Assembly: GCF_003097655.1 (NCBI RefSeq)
Contig: NZ_QCZH01000006.1
Span: forward strand, 62,001 to 126,000
DNA length: 64,000 nt
Direction: 5' to 3'
DNA from: Flavobacterium laiguense
Lineage (GTDB): Bacteria > Bacteroidota > Bacteroidia > Flavobacteriales > Flavobacteriaceae
Shown here: positions 9,675 through 17,882 of the stretch, one piece after another
How the letters are laid out: each line of letters begins with the position of its first letter
Position numbering within the stretch: position 1 is the stretch's first letter
Translations under genes and position numbers: made by a program
The notes under the pieces: generated by a model
Told to the model about the DNA's origin: nothing
What the model saw: only the letters and a program-made list of their open reading frames with translations
The model's database searches: none

Positions 9675-10220
9675 TTATGCTATTTTACAATTTAATACAA
9701 CCAAAATTCTTTTTTTCAGAATACTCTTGGCTCTATTCAAATTAGATTTCGATGTGCCTTCTGTTATCTGAAGTAATTTTGCAATCTCTTTATGCTTCAT
9801 TTTTTCGAAAATAAACAAATTAAAAACCATTCGATATTGATCAGGTAATTCCTGAATGTATTCTAATAATTTTTCATGTTCAATTGGAACCAATTCTAAT
9901 TCTTCTTCCTCTATTACATCTGTATCAAAAACATCCAAAAACAAAACATCTTTTTTCTTTTTCTTTATCGTTTCCAATAACTTATTGATAAAAATTCGTT
10001 TGATCCAGCCTTCAAAACTTCCTTCAAATTTGTATTGCCCTATTTTTTGAAAAGCAATTACAAAAGCCTCCTGAAAAACATCTTTGGCATCATCTTCATT
10101 TCGCATGTATTTAAGACATAGCCCATATAAAACAGGAGAAAACAACTGATAAATTTTCAGTTGTGCTTCCCGGTCGTTTTCGACACACTCTTTAATATAT
10201 AGTTCTATATTTTCTTTCAA
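9675..10220 (-). CDS. ECF RNA polymerase sigma factor
   Basis: At 181 residues this is a typical ECF sigma-70 factor. Region 2 spans about 22-85 (LYGLCLKYMRNEDDAKDVFQEAF, then GSFEGWIKRIFINK). An acidic linker follows (about 95-115). Region 4 spans about 120-175 (LPDQYRMVFNLFIFEKMKHKEI, then the helix-turn-helix EGTSKSNLNRAKSILKKR). It heads a two-gene unit with the membrane/barrel protein 19 bp downstream, which suggests a cell-envelope signalling pair. The regulon cannot be read from this window. Confidence 0.93.
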   Translation of the reverse strand: MKENIELYIKECVENDREAQLKIYQLFSPVLYGLCLKYMRNEDDAKDVFQEAFVIAFQKIGQYKFEGSFEGWIKRIFINKLLETIKKKKKDVLFLDVFDTDVIEEEELELVPIEHEKLLEYIQELPDQYRMVFNLFIFEKMKHKEIAKLLQITEGTSKSNLNRAKSILKKRILVVLNCKIA

Positions 10221-10238
10221 GAAATAGGTTTAAACTCG

Positions 10239-10562
10239 TTATTTTTTTCTTTTAGTTAAATTAAAATTGGCATAAACAATTGGATTATTGAATACTTCTT
10301 TTTGATAATTTAAAAAGGAATCATCATTCCTATAAATTTCCAAAAAATCTTCAACAAAAATAGGATTTACTTTTGTAGTACTATCAAATTTATTTTTAGC
10401 TTTCTCAACTGGCGTGAATTCTCCTTCATCGGTAAAAATAAAAATTTTCCACGCCCAACTTTCCATTACTACTTTTTTCGAAATTTGCTTAAAACCTACC
10501 TCATCAGAAGCACATGAGTAAAATGTAAAAATTACAAAAAGAATAAAAATTAAATTTTTCAT
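10239..10562 (-). CDS. Small putative lipoprotein, unknown function
   Basis: A 107-residue protein with a lipoprotein signal peptide whose lipobox is FYSC (cysteine at about 17). The rest is hydrophilic and matches no family I recognise. Its leader closely resembles that of the upstream lipoprotein gene (MKNLI.ILFV...FYSC), suggesting copying of the leader or shared ancestry. It sits 18 bp before the sigma-factor start in the same direction and could be co-transcribed with it. Confidence 0.6.
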   Translation of the reverse strand: MKNLIFILFVIFTFYSCASDEVGFKQISKKVVMESWAWKIFIFTDEGEFTPVEKAKNKFDSTTKVNPIFVEDFLEIYRNDDSFLNYQKEVFNNPIVYANFNLTKRKK

Positions 10563-10658
10563 ATGCTACTATTTATTTTTTTACAGGAATTAACGTTTTG
10601 GTTCCTGTTTATTATTTTAAAATTATGATAATAAAAAAAACTTACTAACTTCAACACT

Positions 10659-11522
10659 TTATGCTTTGGTTTTTAATTCCGCTATTTTATCTTGAATTAC
10701 TTTCTTAAAGAGAATGATGTTTTGGGTTTGATCTGCTGAATTATCAATATCTAAATATACTTTAGTCATAACACCACCTTGACTCCATTCAAAATAAATA
10801 CCACCCTGATCATGAGAATCAGGCGAACCAAATGTTTTTGTTTGCCCTTTTAAAGCTGCAATTTCAGTTGGAATTTTCGAGAGGAAAGCTGTAAAATCAT
10901 CTTTAAAACCTAATGCTTTATAATTGTATTGATTAAAATCATAAGAACCGTAATTCACTTTTAGATAACGAAGTACTTTCTCTTTTTCTATTCTAAAAAA
11001 TTGTTGACAGTCACTCCCTGAACACTCACCAACATAAGTCCCTATAGTTGCATAATTATTAATTTTATTAACTTTCTTAAAGAAAACAGGTTTGCTCGAT
11101 TTTGGGAGTACCACATAATCTGTAGGGTAAGTAATCACCTGACTCAACGCACCATCACCACCAGTTGTTTCAAAATACTCCACTATGATTTGACAATCAT
11201 CTTCAACCACCGATTGAATTTTTATAGAATATCCGCCTGTTGGTTTTGGTCCTGCCAAAAGTCCCAATATTCTTTTCTGAGTAAAATCAGGTAAGGCAAC
11301 ATCAAAAGTTGCGCATGCCGTAAACAACTTTTGCATTTCTTCATTTGAATTTACAATTATAAAAGAAGGCTGTTTTGGGTTTTCTTTCAAAACACCACAA
11401 TAACTAAAACTCTCATAAACTACATTGGTAATACTACCGCAATTTTGCCCGTTATCATCAGTTATATCATTACACGAATAAAAGCTTAAAGCAACAAACA
11501 AGATTGAAATTAAATTCTTCAT
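10659..11522 (-). CDS. Lipoprotein with PrcB C-terminal-like domain
   Basis: A 287-residue lipoprotein (lipobox FYSC, cysteine about 17). Residues about 60-150 match the PrcB_C pattern: a hydrophobic strand, then KRILGLLAGPKPTGGYSIKI, then VIVEYFET-like and PTDYVVLPKSSKPVFFKK strands. PrcB is a component of the Treponema dentilisin protease complex, but most homologues are uncharacterised envelope proteins. The C-terminal half (about 155-287) resembles a small beta-rich domain of unknown role. Position at the head of the sigma-factor cluster suggests an envelope function. Confidence 0.7.
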   Translation of the reverse strand: MKNLISILFVALSFYSCNDITDDNGQNCGSITNVVYESFSYCGVLKENPKQPSFIIVNSNEEMQKLFTACATFDVALPDFTQKRILGLLAGPKPTGGYSIKIQSVVEDDCQIIVEYFETTGGDGALSQVITYPTDYVVLPKSSKPVFFKKVNKINNYATIGTYVGECSGSDCQQFFRIEKEKVLRYLKVNYGSYDFNQYNYKALGFKDDFTAFLSKIPTEIAALKGQTKTFGSPDSHDQGGIYFEWSQGGVMTKVYLDIDNSADQTQNIILFKKVIQDKIAELKTKA

Positions 11523-11705
11523 ATCATATTTAAATTAGGTTATATAGTAAAGATGACTTTCTAATAAAAAGGTTGCGTTGAGATGTTAAAAAAAATAAAA
11601 TTGTTCGTTTAGTATTAGATTTAGAATAATTCGCAAAATTTTATTTTTTAAAATTAAGCACTACGTATTAATCAGTACTTTTACTTTTAAAAAAAAGCAA
11701 AATTT

Positions 11706-13076
11706 ATGTTAACTATTCTTCCTTTATTATTGGTCTTCATTATTGCTCTCACAATAGGTGTTTTTATTGGAAAACTCATATTTTCTGCCCGATTTCAGTC
11801 AGAAAAAGTAAGTCTCGAAGAAAAATTAATAGCATTGAATTCTCAATTCAATCAACAAAAAGAACAATTTTTACTGGATAAAAACACTTTCGAAAAGCAA
11901 CTGGAAGTATCCAATTCTGAAAAAGAAAGCATCCGAAACGAAAAAGACAGTCTAGCCATTCAACTTTCTAAAAAAGAAGTCGATTTTGAAAATCTTTGGG
12001 AGCGCAACAAGGAACAAAAAGAGGAAGTCGAAAAACTTCAAGAAAAATTCACCAAAGAATTTGAGAACCTTGCCAATAAAATATTGGAAGAAAAATCGAA
12101 TAAATTTACCGAGCAAAACAAGGAAAACATGAAAAACATCTTGTCTCCGCTGCAAGATAAAATTCAATTGTTCGAAAAGAAAGTCGAAGACACACACAAA
12201 GAAAGTATCGATTACCATGCTGCTTTACGTCAACAAATACTTGGTTTGAAAGAAATGAATATTCAAATGAGTAAGGAAACGATCAATCTCACCAAAGCAT
12301 TAAAAGGCGATAGTAAAATGCAAGGAAACTGGGGCGAACTGGTTCTGGAACGCGTACTTGAAAAGTCGGGATTAGAGAAAGGTCGTGAATACGATGTGCA
12401 ACAAAGCCATACTACCGAAGATGGTAATCGTGTTTTTCCTGACGTTGTCATCAACTTACCCGATGGCAAAAAGATGGTTGTCGATTCTAAAGTTTCTTTA
12501 ACTGCTTATGAGAAATACATTAACGAAGACGATGATGTAATAAAAACAGGTTATTTAAAAGAACACGTCAATTCTATAAAACGCCACGTAGAACAATTGG
12601 GAGATAAAAACTATCAGGATTTATATCAAATAGAAAGTCCCGATTTTGTTTTACTTTTTATCCCAATGGAACCTGCATTTGCCATAGCGCTCAATGAAGA
12701 CACTTCGTTATACAACAAAGCATTCGAAAAGAACATCGTTATTGTGACACCTTCTACTTTATTGGCAACTTTACGAACCATTGATAGTATGTGGGCTAAT
12801 CAAAAACAACAGGAAAATGCATTTGAAATAGCACGTCAAGCGGGTGCATTGTATGATAAATTTGAAGGCTTTGTGGCCGATTTAATAAAAATTGGAAAAA
12901 AAATAGATGAGAGTAAAGTAGAGTACCAAGGTGCCATGAATAAACTGGTAGACGGAAAAGGAAATTTAATCATCAGCGTTGAAAAACTAAAAAAAATGGG
13001 AGCCAAAGCCAAAAAAGCACTTCCCGACAGCATTTTAAAAAGAGCCGAAACAGATGAAAATTTACTTTTAAAATAA
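11706..13076 (+). CDS. rmuC: DNA recombination protein RmuC
   Basis: The 456-residue protein has one N-terminal membrane anchor (about 3-25), a long coiled coil (about 28-200) and the RmuC nuclease-like domain (about 200-430). Signature segments are MQGNWGELVLERVLEKSGLEKG, FPDVVINLPDGKKMVVDSKVSL and FVLLFIPMEPAFAIAL, the restriction-endonuclease-like core. RmuC limits recombination at inverted repeats in E. coli. It is followed 29 bp later by the thioesterase gene, probably in one transcript. Confidence 0.93.
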   Translation: MLTILPLLLVFIIALTIGVFIGKLIFSARFQSEKVSLEEKLIALNSQFNQQKEQFLLDKNTFEKQLEVSNSEKESIRNEKDSLAIQLSKKEVDFENLWERNKEQKEEVEKLQEKFTKEFENLANKILEEKSNKFTEQNKENMKNILSPLQDKIQLFEKKVEDTHKESIDYHAALRQQILGLKEMNIQMSKETINLTKALKGDSKMQGNWGELVLERVLEKSGLEKGREYDVQQSHTTEDGNRVFPDVVINLPDGKKMVVDSKVSLTAYEKYINEDDDVIKTGYLKEHVNSIKRHVEQLGDKNYQDLYQIESPDFVLLFIPMEPAFAIALNEDTSLYNKAFEKNIVIVTPSTLLATLRTIDSMWANQKQQENAFEIARQAGALYDKFEGFVADLIKIGKKIDESKVEYQGAMNKLVDGKGNLIISVEKLKKMGAKAKKALPDSILKRAETDENLLLK

Positions 13077-13105
13077 AATTACCATTTTAACCCAAATTAA
13101 AACCA

Positions 13106-13660
13106 ATGGATAAAACCTTCAAGACAGTTGCCTCATCACATATTAGCATATCCGAGTTAATGTTGCCTTCGCACACTAATTTTAGCGGAAAAATACATGG
13201 TGGCTATATCTTGTCACTTCTCGATCAAGTTGCTTTTGCCTGTGGTTCTAAATTTTCTGGCAATTATTGTGTAACGGCTTCGGTAGATACGGTCAATTTC
13301 TTAAAACCTATTGAAGTGGGCGAATTAGTAACGATGAAAGCCTCTGTAAACTATGTTGGAAAAAGTTCTATGATTATTGGTATTCGTGTAGAAGCCGAAA
13401 ACATTCAAACTGGTACTATAAAACATTGTAATTCCTCCTATTTCACAATGGTTGCCAAGGATAATCAAGGCAAAAGCATGCCTGTTCCCGGTTTAATTCT
13501 TTCTAACCTTGATGACGTGCGACGATTTTGCAATTGCCTGAAACAAATAGCTTTAAAAAAAGAACGAGACCTACATGAAGAAATCTTTGATTACAGTTCT
13601 GAAGAAACGCTTTCGGCCCTCACAAAATACAATGTTCAACTTGAATTGGATTCCAATTAA
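13106..13660 (+). CDS. Acyl-CoA thioesterase, hotdog fold (YciA/BFIT type)
   Basis: A 184-residue single-hotdog acyl-CoA hydrolase. The helix motif GKIHGGYILSLLDQVAF carries the conserved HGG and catalytic aspartate. The following strands (VTASVDTVNFLKPIEVGELV, SSMIIGIRVEAEN) match the family. It would release free fatty acids from CoA esters in the cytoplasm. It ends about 50 bp before a strong terminator, so the rmuC unit closes here. Confidence 0.88.
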   Translation: MDKTFKTVASSHISISELMLPSHTNFSGKIHGGYILSLLDQVAFACGSKFSGNYCVTASVDTVNFLKPIEVGELVTMKASVNYVGKSSMIIGIRVEAENIQTGTIKHCNSSYFTMVAKDNQGKSMPVPGLILSNLDDVRRFCNCLKQIALKKERDLHEEIFDYSSEETLSALTKYNVQLELDSN

Positions 13661-13715
13661 ATACTATTGACAAACCGGGAAAAGTTTTTCAATCCTTTCA
13701 ACATTAAAAAAACAG

Positions 13716-13771
13716 CCTTTAATCAAGAATTATTTAACCCTTGATTAAAGGCAGTTTTTTGGCAGTTTTTT
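13716..13771 (+). terminator. Rho-independent terminator after the rmuC-thioesterase unit
   Basis: A perfect 13-bp stem (gcctttaatcaag / cttgattaaaggc) with an 11-nt loop is followed by AGTTTTTT and a second T-run. Confidence 0.9.
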
Positions 13772-13947
13772 AAGATTAATGTTGCTAAAATTGTGTAACT
13801 TTAAGAGTGATTCTGATATATACCGAATATATAGCTCAATGCGTTGTGGAATTGTTTTGTTATATCAGGATTCTAACGGTCTCGAAACTTCGGGATTGTT
13901 AGACACAATAATAAATACAATTGGTATAACCCTTTAATAGAAAAATT

Positions 13948-14487
13948 ATGAAAAAAATTACTCTATTATTTCTGCTATTGAACATCTATTTCATTGACGC
14001 CCAAGAAAAATTGACCTCTTCAAAATGTGTGATCCATTTTGAGGCTTCCGTTCCATTTTTTGAAGCAGTCGAGGCAAGAAATGATGCAGTTAGTTGTGTT
14101 CTAATCCCAGAAAAAAGTCAAATTACCTTTGTGGCCATTATCAAAAAATTTCAATTCAAAAGAGATTTAATGAGAGAGCATTTTAATGCCAACTATATGG
14201 AAAGTGATCGCTATTCTAAAGCTATTTTTAAAGGAATTATCGAGAAATTTGACATGAAAGATATTAATGAAATCGAAAAAGACTATCAAATAAAAGGCAG
14301 AATAGAAATTCATGGTGAATCAAAAGCAATTATGGTTTTGGCAAAAATAAAAAGGGTAAAAGATGGAATCCAAATCAATTCCCATTTTACACTGAATTCT
14401 GACGATTTTAAAATTGAAATCCCTTCTATTGTGATTGCTAAAGTTTCAAAATTGGTTAACACAGAAGTGGAATGTATATTACAATGA
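13948..14487 (+). CDS. Secreted YceI-like domain protein
   Basis: The 179-residue protein has a signal peptide (about 1-18, ending IDA before QE). The remainder resembles the YceI lipocalin-like fold that binds isoprenoid chains: SQITFVAIIKKFQFKRDLMREHF, then SDRYSKAIFKGII, then GRIEIHGESKAIMVLAKI and SDFKIEIPSIV-type strands. Its length matches periplasmic YceI proteins. A hairpin-rich leader of about 170 bp precedes it. Proximity to the carotenoid block is suggestive for an isoprenoid binder, but no operon links them. Confidence 0.75.
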   Translation: MKKITLLFLLLNIYFIDAQEKLTSSKCVIHFEASVPFFEAVEARNDAVSCVLIPEKSQITFVAIIKKFQFKRDLMREHFNANYMESDRYSKAIFKGIIEKFDMKDINEIEKDYQIKGRIEIHGESKAIMVLAKIKRVKDGIQINSHFTLNSDDFKIEIPSIVIAKVSKLVNTEVECILQ

Positions 14488-14560
14488 AGCATTTGATAAA
14501 AGTGATTAACTATACGTTCTAGCATGGCTAATCACTTTTCAATTATTTATTAAAAATCAA

Positions 14561-15478
14561 TCACTTGACACAATCTACAAGTGCTCTTTTCAAGTTTTTA
14601 AACTTAAATCTAAAACCCAGACTTTTTATTTTATCCGATGAAACCCTCCTACCGGCCAATGCAATAGTGGCCATTTCTCCCATTAACAATCGCAATGCAA
14701 AAGCAGGCACATTGGGCAGCCAAATAAAATAGCCATACTCTTTTGCCAATAGTTTCGAAAAAGAAGAACTCGTAGTACTATCATTTACGGTTGCATTATA
14801 CGCACCAGTCATGTTTTCGTTTTCAATTGCTTCCAGATAAATCGCACACAAATCAGATATGTGAATCCAGGGCATATATTGTTTACCAGATCCCAATGCC
14901 GATCCAAAACCAGCTTTAAAAATAGGTGCTAATTTTTTTAGAAACCCCTCGTTTTTCCCTAAAACCAAACCTGTTCGAATTTTAACCGTTCGAATGCCTA
15001 AATCGGCGAATAAATCGGCTGCTTTTTCCCATTTCTGGCAAGTAATTCCAACAAAATCATTCCCCGGAATCGTGTTTTCGGTACAAATTCCCTCTCCATT
15101 TAAAGCGCCATAAATCCCTATTCCTGAAGCAGACACAAAAGCCTCAATACTTTTATTATGCTTTTTCAAAACCGTATAAATCAGTTCAGCCGATTGTGTC
15201 CTGCTATCGATTATTTCAGCCTTCCTTTTGGCAGTCCATCTTTTTTCGGCAATATTCTCCCCTGCCAAATGAATAATATAATCCGCATGGAGTACCGCCG
15301 CTTCATCTATTTTTTGACTGGATACATCCCAAATATAATAGGAAATCGCGTCAGTATTTGGTTTGCTATTTCTAGATAAAATTGAAACTGAATAACCCCT
15401 TCCCAACAACATTTCGGTCAATTGCTTCCCAATAAAACCAGTCCCTCCCGTTATTAAAACATTCTTTTTCATCTTCAA
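14561..15478 (-). CDS. TIGR01777-family NAD(P)-binding epimerase
   Basis: A 305-residue atypical extended SDR of the SulA/YfcH (TIGR01777) family. The N-terminal VLITGGTGFIGKQL dinucleotide motif, IIHLAGENIAEKRW, ASGIGIYG and the C-terminal half with GRRVSSDKIKSLGF are all characteristic. The biochemical reaction is not established for the family. It lies at the edge of the photoprotection block and is preceded by element copy 1 (15496-15575), whose TATATTTG box would start transcription about 25 nt before the ATG. Confidence 0.85.
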   Translation of the reverse strand: MKMKKNVLITGGTGFIGKQLTEMLLGRGYSVSILSRNSKPNTDAISYYIWDVSSQKIDEAAVLHADYIIHLAGENIAEKRWTAKRKAEIIDSRTQSAELIYTVLKKHNKSIEAFVSASGIGIYGALNGEGICTENTIPGNDFVGITCQKWEKAADLFADLGIRTVKIRTGLVLGKNEGFLKKLAPIFKAGFGSALGSGKQYMPWIHISDLCAIYLEAIENENMTGAYNATVNDSTTSSSFSKLLAKEYGYFIWLPNVPAFALRLLMGEMATIALAGRRVSSDKIKSLGFRFKFKNLKRALVDCVK

Positions 15479-15495
15479 ATAAATTTGGGTGCTTC

Positions 15496-15575
15496 ATTAT
15501 AACATTACAAATATAAGTTACTATTAACCGTAGTTTTATTAATAATAAGTTAAACAACAATAATTTAAGACTCAA
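15496..15575 (-). promoter_or_regulatory. 80-bp promoter/operator element, copy 1
   Basis: Read on the minus strand, it contains TTGAGT, GTTTAACTTATTA (15543-15555), TAACTTATATTTGTA (-7 box TATATTTG, 15508-15515) and TTATAAT. All of these recur at the same spacing in copy 2. No TTG stands at the usual 19-nt distance from the -7 box. The conserved GTTTAACTTATTA about 27 nt upstream looks more like an activator site. It fits the promoter of the TIGR01777 gene. Confidence 0.7.
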
Positions 15576-15801
15576 ATCAAGAGATAATTATCAATAAAAA
15601 TTATTTACTTCATCAGTTTCTCAAAGCTTATTTGGGCGCGTACACACTAACTTTAAGGAAAATGACATAATTCAGTTTTCATTAAAATGGTTTGCTATTA
15701 GTATTGAGTTTGTTTCTTCCCATGCAATATAATTGTATGTATAAATGATTGTGCCATAAATTGAAATCAACATTCGTTGCAAACAAAAACAACTGACATC
15801 A
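15576..15801. other. Non-coding stretch between the two promoter-like copies
   Basis: About 225 bp with no convincing gene. A minus-strand frame starting at ATG near 15755 would encode only about 19 residues. Transcription from element copy 2 would cross this region, so an untranslated RNA is possible but not shown. Confidence 0.4.
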
Positions 15802-15881
15802 ATTATAACTATACAAATATAAGTTAATATTTTGTTCAACATTATTAGTAATAAGTTAAACGTCATTATCTTTATACTCAA
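15802..15881 (-). promoter_or_regulatory. 80-bp promoter/operator element, copy 2
   Basis: Same orientation and same 80-bp length as copy 1, 306 bp away, with conserved blocks TTGAGT, GTTTAACTTATTA (15849-15861), TAACTTATATTTGTA (-7 box 15814-15821) and TTATAAT. It lies immediately upstream of the plus-strand TetR-like gene (ATG 15899), so it may work as an operator there. As a promoter it points the other way. Confidence 0.65.
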
Positions 15882-15898
15882 CTTAATTTCACAAATAA

Positions 15899-16558
15899 AT
15901 GGCAACTAAAAAACCCCCTTTATCCAAAGATCAAATTGTGTCTATGTATATGAACTATACTTTAGAACATAATGAAAAGCCTAAGTCTGTATTTCATTTT
16001 GCAAAAGTGAATGATTTTACAGAAGCCGAATTCTATACTTTTTTTGGTACTCTTGAAAGTATTGAAAAAGAAATATTCAATATCTTTTTTGACAAAACAA
16101 TAGCGCTTTTGCAGAAAGACGTTAATTATGAAAGCTATGACATGAAAACTAAACTGTTAAGTTTCTATTTTACTTTCTTTGAATTAATTACTGCCAATAG
16201 AAGTTATGTAGTCATGACTTTGAAACAACATCAAAATCAACTGAAAAACCTAATGCTTTTAACTGAATTTAGAAATAAATTCAAAGATTACATATCTGAA
16301 ATAATCACAGATGATTTCCGGATTAAAATTGAAAAATTACAACAATACCAAGAAAAGGTTTTAACGGAATCATTTTGGATTCAATTTTTATTAACGCTAA
16401 AATTTTGGATGGAAGATGCGTCCCCTTCGTTTGAGAAAACGGATATCTACATCGAAAAATCGGTAAAAGTTTCTTTCGAATTAATAGATATTACACCTCT
16501 TGAAAGCTTAATTGATTTTGGAAAATTCATTTTCAAAGAAAAAATAAACAACAAATAA
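15899..16558 (+). CDS. TetR-like transcriptional regulator
   Basis: A 219-residue all-helical protein. The first 60 residues resemble a diverged TetR helix-turn-helix (DQIVSMYMNYT, then FTEAEFYTFFGTLESIEKEIF). The rest matches the helical ligand/dimer domain of flavobacterial TetR-like proteins found beside AarF-family kinases. Its stop overlaps the start of the kinase by one base (TAATG), indicating translational coupling. The upstream region holds element copy 2, so autoregulation is a reasonable guess. Its ligand is unknown. Confidence 0.7.
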   Translation: MATKKPPLSKDQIVSMYMNYTLEHNEKPKSVFHFAKVNDFTEAEFYTFFGTLESIEKEIFNIFFDKTIALLQKDVNYESYDMKTKLLSFYFTFFELITANRSYVVMTLKQHQNQLKNLMLLTEFRNKFKDYISEIITDDFRIKIEKLQQYQEKVLTESFWIQFLLTLKFWMEDASPSFEKTDIYIEKSVKVSFELIDITPLESLIDFGKFIFKEKINNK

Positions 16559-17865
16559 TGAAAACGATAGACTACATTCCAACTTCAAAAATCGAAAGAG
16601 CCTCAAAACTAGTGCAAACAGGTGCCAAAGTAGGTGTGAACTATTTGAAATATTATGGCGAAAAAATAGTCAATTCAGATTTAACGCGAGATAAACTCAA
16701 CGAGGATAATGCAGAAGACATTTACGATGGTCTGAAAAAGTTAAAAGGAAGTGCTCTCAAAGTGGCTCAAATGTTGAGTATGGACAAGAGTTTCTTACCA
16801 CAGGCCTATGTGGAGAAATTTTCGTTGTCACAGTTTTCCGTACCACCTCTTTCGGCTCCGTTAGTTTTAAAAACTTTTAAAACTAATTTAGGTAAAACAC
16901 CTTATGAAATTTTTGACGAATTCAACGCCAATTCTGTAAATGCAGCGAGTATTGGCCAAGTACATATTGCTGTGAAAAACGGCAAAAAACTAGCTGTAAA
17001 AATTCAATATCCTGGCGTTGCCAATAGTATTTCATCAGATTTAGCTCTAGTAAAACCTATTGCTATACGAATGTTTAATCTGCAAGGAAAAGACTCCGAT
17101 AAGTATTTTAAAGAAGTGGAGGACAAATTAATTGAAGAAACCAATTATATCCTGGAACTTCAACAAAGCCAGGAAGTCGTTGCTGCTTGCAAAAAAATAG
17201 AACATTTACTTTTCCCTGAATATTATCCCGAGTTCTCCTCCGAGAAAATCATCACTATGGACTGGATGACTGGAATCCATCTTTCTGAATTTACTGCCAA
17301 AAACGAAAACCATAAATTGGGAAACCAATTGGGGCAAGCGTTATGGAATTTTTATATGTATCAAATTCATATTTTAAGAAAAGTCCATGCCGATCCACAT
17401 CCTGGTAATTTTTTGGTTAACGATAACCATCAATTGGTGGCTTTGGATTTTGGTTGTATGAAGAAAATCCCGAATAATTTTTATATTCCATATTTTGAAT
17501 TGGTTGACCAAAAAATACTCAACAACCCACATTTGTTCAACGAAAAACTTTTTGAACTGGAAATCCTAAGAACAGACGATTCTGAAGAAGAGATTGTCTA
17601 TTTCACCCAAATGTTTTATGATTTACTGTCCCTTTTTACCCAACCTTTTCAAGAAGAAACCTTTGATTTTTCGAATCCGGAATTTTTTGGAAATATTGCG
17701 CAACTCGGAGAACGCTTTTCTAAAGACACCAACTTAAAAAAAATGAATGGTAACAGAGGATCCAAACATTTTATCTACATGAACCGAACCTTTTTTGGAC
17801 TGTACAATCTATTATTTGATTTGAAAGCCAAAATTGTGGTGAATCAGTATAAAAAATACGAATAA
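16558..17865 (+). CDS. AarF/UbiB (ABC1/ADCK) family atypical kinase
   Basis: The 435-residue protein carries the ABC1 hallmarks: the KxGQ-equivalent GSALKVAQMLS near residue 70, the Ala-rich nucleotide loop ASIGQVH, a catalytic-lysine segment LAVKIQYPGV, HADPHPGNFLV and the metal-binding LDFG. UbiB/ADCK proteins are ATPases or kinases acting in quinone and other isoprenoid-lipid metabolism at membranes. It is coupled to the TetR-like gene upstream, and an SDR-like gene follows within 17 bp of its stop. Placement in a carotenoid/photolyase block supports a role with isoprenoid lipids or oxidative damage, by inference. Confidence 0.88.
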   Translation: MKTIDYIPTSKIERASKLVQTGAKVGVNYLKYYGEKIVNSDLTRDKLNEDNAEDIYDGLKKLKGSALKVAQMLSMDKSFLPQAYVEKFSLSQFSVPPLSAPLVLKTFKTNLGKTPYEIFDEFNANSVNAASIGQVHIAVKNGKKLAVKIQYPGVANSISSDLALVKPIAIRMFNLQGKDSDKYFKEVEDKLIEETNYILELQQSQEVVAACKKIEHLLFPEYYPEFSSEKIITMDWMTGIHLSEFTAKNENHKLGNQLGQALWNFYMYQIHILRKVHADPHPGNFLVNDNHQLVALDFGCMKKIPNNFYIPYFELVDQKILNNPHLFNEKLFELEILRTDDSEEEIVYFTQMFYDLLSLFTQPFQEETFDFSNPEFFGNIAQLGERFSKDTNLKKMNGNRGSKHFIYMNRTFFGLYNLLFDLKAKIVVNQYKKYE

Positions 17866-17882
17866 TTGATTTGAGAGAAAAC

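Noticed and set aside
15672..15905. Minus-strand frame of 77 codons in the intergenic region between copy 1 and copy 2 of the promoter element
   Set aside because: It runs through the duplicated promoter and overlaps the TetR-like start; no family resemblance and odd composition.
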